Origin: an uncultured Bacteroidota bacterium
GTDB taxonomy: Bacteria > Bacteroidota > Bacteroidia > Chitinophagales > Chitinophagaceae
Length of the DNA stretch: 11,708 nt
Assembly: GCA_903912435.1 (NCBI GenBank)
Contig: CAIWHI010000339.1
Coordinates: 1 to 11,708 of the forward strand
Direction of reading: 5' to 3'
The notes under the pieces are model-generated. The model saw only the letters and a list, made by a program, of their open reading frames with translations, had not been told where the DNA came from and searched no databases. This document shows positions 7,001-11,708 of the stretch, piece after piece (position 1 is the first letter of the stretch; each line of letters opens with the position of its first letter). A program made the translations under genes and the position numbers.

Positions 7001-10000
7001 AGAAACAATATTCATTACTATAGATGAATTACAACCAGAAGCCAGTGTGTAACTAATGATAGATGTACCTGCGCTAATACCAGTTACTACACCCGATGAA
7101 AGACCTACGGTTGCAACAGCCGTATTAGAACTACTCCATGTACCACCAGTGGTAGCATTTGATAATGTTGTAACCAAACCAGAACATAACGAAGTAAGAC
7201 CGGTAATATTAGAAGAAGGATTAACCCTTATAACCGTTGTAGTTAAGCAACCTGTAGCCAACTTATAAGTTATTGTTGCTGTTCCTGCCGCCACCCCACT
7301 TACCACGCCGGTAGTAGAACCTACAGTAGCTACTACCGCATTGCCGCTGGACCATGTACCACCAGTGGTACTATTAGATAGAGTAGTTGTTTGTCCTGCA
7401 CATACACTTGAGGAACCGGAAATTGCAGCAGGTAATGCATTCACATTTACCACAGTAGCAGCGCCGCAACCTGATGCCAATGTATAACTTATAGTACTGG
7501 TTCCTACCGAAATACCAGAATATACTCCGGTACTGGCCCCTATAGTTGCTACTGAGGTATTAAAGCTAGACCATGTACCACCAGTGCTGGCATCACTTAG
7601 TGTAGCAGAATTCCCAAGACATACATTTAAAGAACCCGCAATAGCTGCCGGTACAGGACTAGCTGCTTCCACTATGGTAGTCAAACAACCTGTTGGCAGT
7701 TTATAAGTTATAATAGAACTACCAGCTATAACTCCGGTAAGTACGCCTGTTGCAGAACCAACAGCTACATTTCCATTACTTGTTATCCAGGTACCACCTG
7801 ATGTAATATCTGTAGCAGTAAGGTTACTGCTACCCACACATAGTGAACCTAATCCTGCAATTGTAATCACTCCAGGCAATGCATTAATGGTTTCTATTGT
7901 TGTGGCAATACAACCGGTTGCAGTTACCCTAAAAGTAATCACTGAGGTCCCGGCACTTATACCGGTCACCACACCGGTTGATACACCAATAGTAGCTACT
8001 GATGTATTACTGCTGCTCCAGGTACCACCTCCACCATCAGTAAGATTTGTTGTTGATCCAACACAAAGGCTTGCCGCACCACTTATAATACCCGGTAACG
8101 GATTGATTGACTGATTAGCTGTATTATAACATCCTGTACTAGCCAGCCTGTAAGTAATTGTAGCCAATCCTGATGCTACACCAGTAACGATACCTGAGCT
8201 TGAACCAATAGCGGCAATTGACGCATTACTGGTTGTCCAGGTACCGCCTGTTGTAGCATCAGCCAATGTTTGGGTTGAACCAACGCATAGATTAGCCGTG
8301 CCGGTAATAGAAGCAGGCAGTGGGTTCACAAGGGCTGTGGTGGTTGTTATACATCCGGTAGTTAAAAAATAGGTAATCGTTGTAGTTCCGGCACTTACAC
8401 CTAAGAGTATACCGGCACTGATATCAATTGACGCAATTGATGGATTTGTAGCTACCCAGGTACCACCACCGTCTGCATCAGATAATGTCGTAGAAGACCC
8501 TACGCAGACAACAGTTGGACCAGTAATAGGAGAGGGCACCCCATAACCGATAATAGGAGTCGTGGTAAAACATCCTGTAGGCAAAGTGTAAGTAATATTT
8601 GCAGTCCCTGCGCCTACACCTGATATGATACCTGTTGACGCACCAACTGTTAGTATAGCACTAGTTCCCGGACTACTCCATGTGCCACCACTGGCGGCAT
8701 CACTTAAGGTAATTGTTGATCCTGGGCATACAGTAAATGGCCCTGTAATACCGGGAGGTATAGGATTAACAGTAAACAAAGTAGTGGCAATACAACCAGC
8801 ACCGGGTACTGTATAGGTAATAGTAGCAGTACCAGCAACAATACCATTTACCGTACCACCACCTGCTGTTGCAACAGAGGTATTACTACTACCCCAGGTT
8901 CCGCCTGTAGTAGCATCACTGAGTATACTTGTAGCACCTTCACAGGCACTGGCAGTACCTGTAATAGATGCCGGAACAGGATTAACAGTAATTGAAATTG
9001 ATGTAGCACATCCAGTAGCCAAAGTGTAAGATATAATCGCCGTTCCCACGCCTACCGCAGTGACACCTACAGTACCACCAGTAGCCACTGTCGTATTACT
9101 GGAGCTCCAGGTACCGCCAGTAAATGAATTACTCAAAAAGCCAGATGCTCCTATGCATGATGTTGTAGAACCAGTAATAGCAGGTGGGCTTGAATTAACT
9201 GTAACTGTTGTTGTAGAAAAACACCCTGAAGATGTTTGGGTGAACGTTATTCGTGCGGTACCTGCTGATAAACCACTAACCACACCACTTGAAGAGCCAA
9301 CTGTAGCTACAGATAGGTTACCACTGCTCCAGGTTCCAGCACCACCTGCATCTGTAAGAGTTACTGTACCTCCTATACACATACCTAGGATACCCGTAGG
9401 TGCCGGAGGTGCCGAATTTACCGTTACTATAGCAGTAGCAAAATTATTACTATTAGCCGCATAAGTAATGATGGCGGTACCCGCGGCTACGCCAGTTACT
9501 ACCCCTGAGGTAGATCCTATTGTGGCAACAGAAGTAGATGAACTGCTCCAGATACCACAGCTTGTGGAATTACTTAAAGTGCTTGTAGTACCAACACATA
9601 CTGATGTAGTTCCAGTAATACTCCCAACATTTTCAGCAATTGTATAGCTCGTATTATTCCATTTGTCACCAGATTCCGCTGAACCATTGTGATTAACCGC
9701 CATCAAAGTAGAAAATATGGTTACACATCCACTACCAGCTGATGGAGCAACCCAAGGTATATTAACCACATAAGTAGTTCCTACTCCACCTGATCCAGTT
9801 GTTGCTAATATTGCAGAACCATGTTCTAAAACACTAATACCACTATAGGTACCCAAATGGGTACCTGCTACTGCACTCATAGTACCACGGCTTGTGGTTC
9901 CACCAGTACCTACTACCCCAAGCTGGAAGCCAAAATAGGGAAGGGAAAATGAGCTACTGGTCTGGGTACCGGTAAGCTTAATCGTATAAGAATTACCGCC

Positions 10001-10213
10001 AGTATATTTAAATACCTGGATACCGGCGGAGTCCAATTCAATGGCCATTGTGGTGGTTGAAGTTGAGGAGCCATTATGGCAACTGCACCCGGCAGTTCCA
10101 TGGGCACCAGTCAAATCACCAAGCCCACCGGCACCTGGCCCGGATGAATAGCTTGAAAGCACTAAATAAAGCAACGCCCCAATGAGAGGGAGAAGGATAA
10201 GATTTTTTTTCAT
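4031..10213 (-). CDS. Giant T9SS-exported surface protein: choice-anchor-V-like domain, 23 BIG2-like Ig repeats, T9SS sorting domain
   Basis: This is a 2060-residue protein. A signal peptide (KKNLILLPLIGALLYLVL, residues 2-19) precedes a domain at about 25-195 with the features of choice-anchor V proteins: GDLTGAHGTAGCSCHNG (C43, C45, H46), then 'YTIKLTG', 'YFGFQL' and a final 'AVNHNGSAESGD'. From about residue 197 to 1970 there are 23 tandem BIG2-like immunoglobulin repeats of about 73 residues. Their consensus is roughly P-x-x-ITG...vCvGst.tLsd, GGTWsSsn.svAtig, tGvvtGvsaGtatItYtl, then tGC..t..vtVNp. Each usually has two cysteines, which may form a disulfide. One unrelated 86-residue domain sits between repeats 16 and 17. 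The last 88 residues, from about 1973, are a T9SS type A sorting domain (IYPNPSGG at about 1985, 'VTDVMGK', SGTYIIKV, then QKVELVK), so the protein should cross the outer membrane by type IX secretion and be anchored or released there. The likely role is adhesion or a surface layer; no ligand can be inferred. No promoter could be assigned with confidence. Confidence 0.93.
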   Translation of the reverse strand: MKKNLILLPLIGALLYLVLSSYSSGPGAGGLGDLTGAHGTAGCSCHNGSSTSTTTMAIELDSAGIQVFKYTGGNSYTIKLTGTQTSSSFSLPYFGFQLGVVGTGGTTSRGTMSAVAGTHLGTYSGISVLEHGSAILATTGSGGVGTTYVVNIPWVAPSAGSGCVTIFSTLMAVNHNGSAESGDKWNNTSYTIAENVGSITGTTSVCVGTTSTLSNSTSCGIWSSSSTSVATIGSTSGVVTGVAAGTAIITYAANSNNFATAIVTVNSAPPAPTGILGMCIGGTVTLTDAGGAGTWSSGNLSVATVGSSSGVVSGLSAGTARITFTQTSSGCFSTTTVTVNSSPPAITGSTTSCIGASGFLSNSFTGGTWSSSNTTVATGGTVGVTAVGVGTAIISYTLATGCATSISITVNPVPASITGTASACEGATSILSDATTGGTWGSSNTSVATAGGGTVNGIVAGTATITYTVPGAGCIATTLFTVNPIPPGITGPFTVCPGSTITLSDAASGGTWSSPGTSAILTVGASTGIISGVGAGTANITYTLPTGCFTTTPIIGYGVPSPITGPTVVCVGSSTTLSDADGGGTWVATNPSIASIDISAGILLGVSAGTTTITYFLTTGCITTTTALVNPLPASITGTANLCVGSTQTLADATTGGTWTTSNASIAAIGSSSGIVTGVASGLATITYRLASTGCYNTANQSINPLPGIISGAASLCVGSTTNLTDGGGGTWSSSNTSVATIGVSTGVVTGISAGTSVITFRVTATGCIATTIETINALPGVITIAGLGSLCVGSSNLTATDITSGGTWITSNGNVAVGSATGVLTGVIAGSSIITYKLPTGCLTTIVEAASPVPAAIAGSLNVCLGNSATLSDASTGGTWSSFNTSVATIGASTGVYSGISVGTSTISYTLASGCGAATVVNVNALPAAISGSSSVCAGQTTTLSNSTTGGTWSSGNAVVATVGSTTGVVSGVAAGTATITYKLATGCLTTTVIRVNPSSNITGLTSLCSGLVTTLSNATTGGTWSSSNTAVATVGLSSGVVTGISAGTSIISYTLASGCNSSIVMNIVSGPGPITGSTNVCLGSTSTLVDAGGGTWSSSNPGIASVLSTGVVTGNTIGTAIISYSLGTGCVVTTVVTVGPSPSPITGITVMCEGSSVVLSDATTGGTWSSSNSNATVGTSGIVIGVTAGTTTITYTMPSGCYVTKNITVNLVPTTILGPANVCVSDIVALIDAIPGGTWTSSRVASATIGATSGIVTGISTGTTIISYILPTGCSTSKLITVNPLPSAISGATSVCVGATSTLTDAGGGTWSSSNANATIDAFTGVVTGVTNGTSIITYTLASGCFTSRVELVNALPTVFTVTGGGSYCAGGAGMHIGLSSSTSGIRYQLYNGSTTSGSPLTGTGSGLDFGAITAAGTYTISATNIATSCSSDMSGSAVITVNPLPSAITGALSLCADGTTTLADASTGGTWSTSSTHATIDTFTGVVSGVSSGVATITYTLATGCSTTTVVTVNPVPGAISGDTTVCTGATTSLTNSLTGGSWSSSSTATATIGSTSGLVSGLSAGTTIISYTMPTGCSTSRGMWVYPTPAAITGTTTICAGLTSTLADDTTGGNWSSSNTAVASIGSTTGVMTGVGSGSATVSYTLGTGCFATAHITVNALPASIGGASSVCAGSTTTLTDATTGGTWTSSDITIATIGSTTGVVSGIAAGAANLTYTVGTGCIVTRSISVNPLPASIGGPTSVCPSATITLTDASAGGTWFTINTLSVTVGSTSGVVTAGVTPGTLIVSYTLPTGCRVTGVVTVNPAPNAGVISGHTLVCMGSTDTLTETVSGGIWHSSSTSIATIGSTTGIVTPVSVGLVVMSYSVTNICGTADTTFEVSVGRLPVADTLIGNDSVCVGDTIGLVNILSISGFWNSSNTSVATVSPTGVVTGIAAGTATITLADATPCGTGTITWNIRVKSHAECNVGVAISPVAGVVRIYPNPSGGLITLELLAMANEAEILVTDVMGKVVEYMSVIHSGQVNLDLSKQASGTYIIKVIAAGTTYRQKVELVK
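4310..9625 (-). repeat. Tandem array of 23 Ig-like (BIG2-type) repeats, about 220 bp each
   Basis: The coding repeats recur about every 218-220 bp: for example, the codons for the 'vC' of successive units lie near plus-strand positions 4969, 5187 and 5405. The block encoding GGTWSSSN is the best conserved at DNA level. The first unit and the last two (22-23) are the most divergent; inner units resemble one another more, as expected from recombination within the array. Unit 1 lacks the late 'GC' cysteine and instead has one before the Trp (SCGIW). The array is interrupted at 5864-6121. Confidence 0.9.
5864..6121 (-). other. Non-BIG2 domain inserted in the Ig array (residues 1365-1450)
   Basis: These 86 residues start TGGGSYCAGGAG and contain 'GIRYQLYNG', 'GSGLDFGAITAAGTYTI' and 'SCSSDMSGSAVITVNP'. 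They do not follow the repeat consensus (no GGTW, no tGvvtGvsaG). The pattern resembles another Ig/PKD-like module common in Bacteroidota gliding or adhesin proteins that opens with 'G..YC.G' and has a 'YqLy.n' strand. It replaces nothing: complete BIG2 units lie on both sides. Confidence 0.8.
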
Positions 10214-10592
10214 AAAAATTAATTTTAGTTTTGGCTCTTATCAACAAAATTGGTGCTTTTGCAAATGAATACCACCTGCAAATCACCTTTAATACTAATA
10301 ATAAGACCTGTAATTGGTAAATATCCTAAAAATAACCGACCTGCAAAAAAATTCCCGACAAACCGGGATTAAATAATACCCAAACGGGATTTGCTAATAC
10401 CGGGTTCTTGGTTTCGTAATTGAATAAATCATTATTCATATTTGCATTCACGGCAACATCTGGCTTTATACTAATAGCTAATATCTTTGTGAAATCCTAA
10501 AAACCAAAAAAATCTTTTCTATAAAAGGCAATAAAATTTTAACATATACGTTTTTTAAAAGTTATCTAACAACTTTCTTTACCACACTACTT
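10214..10592. other. Divergent intergenic region with short G/C palindromes
   Basis: This 379-bp AT-rich gap lies between two divergently transcribed genes. No protein or RNA gene is visible. At 10353-10368 there is a small hairpin (TCCCG, six bases, CGGGA), and related CGGGAT or CCGGG words recur at 10384-10404. Near the right gene there is a 6-bp AT hairpin (AAAGTT at 10558-10563 with AACTTT at 10571-10576) in the leader, ending 16 bases before the ATG. I found no convincing promoter for the leftward gene; for the rightward gene see the separate entry. Confidence 0.55.
10459..10489 (+). promoter_or_regulatory. Putative promoter of the small beta-barrel gene
   Basis: TATCTTTG at 10482-10489 is an exact match to TAnnTTTG, with TCTG at 10459-10462 (one mismatch to TTTG) 19 bases upstream. 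It predicts a leader of about 95-100 bases before the ATG at 10593, which includes the small AT hairpin at 10558-10576. Confidence 0.4.
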
Positions 10593-11306
10593 ATGAAATA
10601 TATTTTAACCTTGCTAACCGTGCTATTTAGTTTTCCTTCTACCGCTCAAAATACCTATTTCCTTCAGGCTAAAGGAGGTTGGGGAATTACCGGTACTGCT
10701 GGAAATATTATCTATACCAATAATCTTGATATTGTGTGGGCTAATCCCATAGCTAAAATACCAATCTTCAATGCTGCTTTTCTTTTTGGTATGCAACATA
10801 ACAAATGGATATTTTCAGGCGGTATTTCTTACCTGCAAACAGGTTACAAAGAGCACTATGAATATTTTGAATTCTGGAATACAGAAGTTGAGAATAATGA
10901 GCGGTTTTATCATGTGGTTTTCCCTGTTACAGTTTCACGCAAATACAATATTAATGATCGATTATTTTTCAACCCCGGATTGGGTCTTGCCTATTCTTAT
11001 AACTATGCTATAAATGAGTCAGGGCGACAAAATGATAGGAACAATGTATTTCATACCTATTACGATAACATTTCCAAAACCATGTTCGATTTTAATTTCC
11101 TTCATCATAGTTTGTGGTCTACAGCCCAGACAACTTTTGGTTACTCTCTAAATAAACAGATGGATATTACAATAGGCCCGGAAATGCAAATTATGCTTAC
11201 CCCTATTGACAAATCTACTGGTGCTTATACAGGCGACCATCAGAATATGAGAAATTATGCACTACTTTTAAATGCAGGTGTCATATGGCACTTCAAAAAA
11301 GTCTGA
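10593..11306 (+). CDS. Small outer-membrane beta-barrel protein (porin-like family)
   Basis: This 237-residue protein has a signal peptide (MKYILTLLTVLFSFPSTAQ, likely cleavage after A18). The mature part is a run of amphipathic strands rich in aromatics: 'YFLQAKGGWGI', 'WIFSGGISYLQTGY', 'RFYHVVFPVTVSRKY', 'LFFNPGLGLAYSYNY', 'QTTFGYSLNKQMDITIGPE' and the last strand 'NYALLLNAGVIWHF'. The 'YHVVFPVTV.RKY', 'N.GLGLAY' and terminal 'NAGVIWHF' strands are typical of the Bacteroidota outer membrane beta-barrel / PorT-like proteins of 200-250 residues. Length and the near-terminal aromatic residue suggest a complete 8- to 10-stranded barrel. It stands alone, with a long leader upstream and about 200 bp of apparently empty DNA downstream. 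The specific function is unknown. Confidence 0.8.
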   Translation: MKYILTLLTVLFSFPSTAQNTYFLQAKGGWGITGTAGNIIYTNNLDIVWANPIAKIPIFNAAFLFGMQHNKWIFSGGISYLQTGYKEHYEYFEFWNTEVENNERFYHVVFPVTVSRKYNINDRLFFNPGLGLAYSYNYAINESGRQNDRNNVFHTYYDNISKTMFDFNFLHHSLWSTAQTTFGYSLNKQMDITIGPEMQIMLTPIDKSTGAYTGDHQNMRNYALLLNAGVIWHFKKV

Positions 11307-11505
11307 AATAACCGATCTGGGTATTAATTAAAAATTATGAAGAGCTTGGAGTTTGAATTCATCTGGTATATGAATATTATTACAAATCCTGCCCAACAAA
11401 CAAGTCAAAAAGAACATCAGTAAACTATATACGCATAACCTATCCCATTAAAATTTACCTTAGCACCTTCAACCTCTTATATTGAATAGGCTGTAGTTTA
11501 AATTA

Positions 11506-11708
11506 ATGAAAAAACTTTTGGTTTTAGGTTTATTGGGGTGCCTGGTTCTATCTGCTTTTAAGAAAGTAAATAAACAAGGCTTTATGATGCCCGTGGGATG
11601 GCCAAAACCTAAATATAATTTCTCCAAAAATCCATTGCTACCCGAAAAAGTCCTGTTGGGCCGTGCTTTGTTTTACGACCCTATCCTTTCACGCGATAGC
11701 ACTGTTTC
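11506..11708 (+). CDS. Di-haem cytochrome c peroxidase / MauG family protein, N-terminal part
   Basis: This is the first 67 codons of a gene running off the right edge. MKKLLVLGLLGCLVLSAF is a signal peptide with a Cys at residue 12 in a lipobox-like LLGC, so it may be a lipoprotein, or the Cys may be incidental. The text 'GWPKPKYNFSKNPLLPEKV' followed by 'LLGRALFYDPILSRDSTVS' is the hallmark start of the cytochrome c peroxidase/MauG family ('NPLT.E...LGR.LFfDp.LS.d.t.SCasCH'). The first haem motif CxxCH should follow just outside the window. Such enzymes act in the periplasm or at the outer membrane face, reducing hydrogen peroxide or oxidising other substrates. The start is chosen because the signal peptide begins there and the gap upstream holds no alternative. 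Confidence 0.88.
   Translation, partial: MKKLLVLGLLGCLVLSAFKKVNKQGFMMPVGWPKPKYNFSKNPLLPEKVLLGRALFYDPILSRDSTV

Noticed and set aside
4359..9464. A series of plus-strand open frames with similar proteins (VPALIPVTTP..., LLHVPPVV) spaced about every 220 bp
   Set aside because: They are antisense images of the Ig repeats; their similarity and spacing follow from the coding repeats on the minus strand, and they have no start signals of their own.
4310..9625. Regular repeat array considered as a CRISPR or satellite
   Set aside because: The unit is about 220 bp, divisible by codons, open in one frame throughout and encodes an Ig-like consensus; no short direct repeats with unique spacers are present.
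9913..10107. A 64-codon minus-strand frame inside the N-terminal part of the giant gene
   Set aside because: It is an alternative frame of a coding region with a clear domain; it has no independent support.
10353..10404. CCCG/CGGG words in the divergent region considered as a terminator or operator
   Set aside because: Stems are only 4-5 bp, there is no T tract, and no symmetric operator arrangement relative to either gene could be shown.

Overview
The window looks like a chromosomal segment of a Bacteroidota bacterium, most likely Chitinophagales/Sphingobacteriia-like; the genus cannot be told. The evidence is a C-terminal type IX secretion (T9SS) sorting domain, an OMP_b-brl/TonB-receptor-like beta-barrel, a DUF4197 lipid-free secreted protein, AT-rich leaders without Shine-Dalgarno sequences, and several matches to the Bacteroidota -7 promoter element TAnnTTTG.

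Layout from left to right. Positions 1-825 (+) hold the 3' end of a large outer-membrane beta-barrel protein with an unusual hydrophilic C-terminal tail. Positions 888-1655 (+) encode a secreted DUF4197 protein, closed by a strong rho-independent terminator at 1679-1718. Two tightly coupled minus-strand genes follow (transcribed 3750 to 1735): an SMC/ABC-like AAA ATPase and a small HNH-type protein. Their order, sizes and motifs fit a Septu (PtuA-PtuB) anti-phage system, but the nuclease partner has lost most of the zinc-ligand cysteines expected of PtuB. Positions 3751-4030 hold a putative promoter for this operon, a GC-rich dual-hairpin repeat, and the terminator of the next gene. Positions 4031-10213 (-) are one 2060-residue surface protein: signal peptide, a choice-anchor-V-like N-terminal domain with a CSCH motif, 23 tandem BIG2-like Ig repeats of about 73 residues, one unrelated inserted domain, and a T9SS type A sorting domain. 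A 379-bp divergent intergenic region leads to a small secreted beta-barrel protein (10593-11306, +). The window ends in the first 67 codons of a di-haem cytochrome c peroxidase/MauG family protein (11506 onward, +).

Most of the genes are cell-envelope genes: outer-membrane barrels, a secreted protein, a T9SS-exported adhesin-like protein and a periplasmic/lipoprotein peroxidase. The ATPase-nuclease pair is the accessory element among them. It is lower in GC than its neighbours over the nuclease and the core of the ATPase, and is the best candidate for a noteworthy system here.
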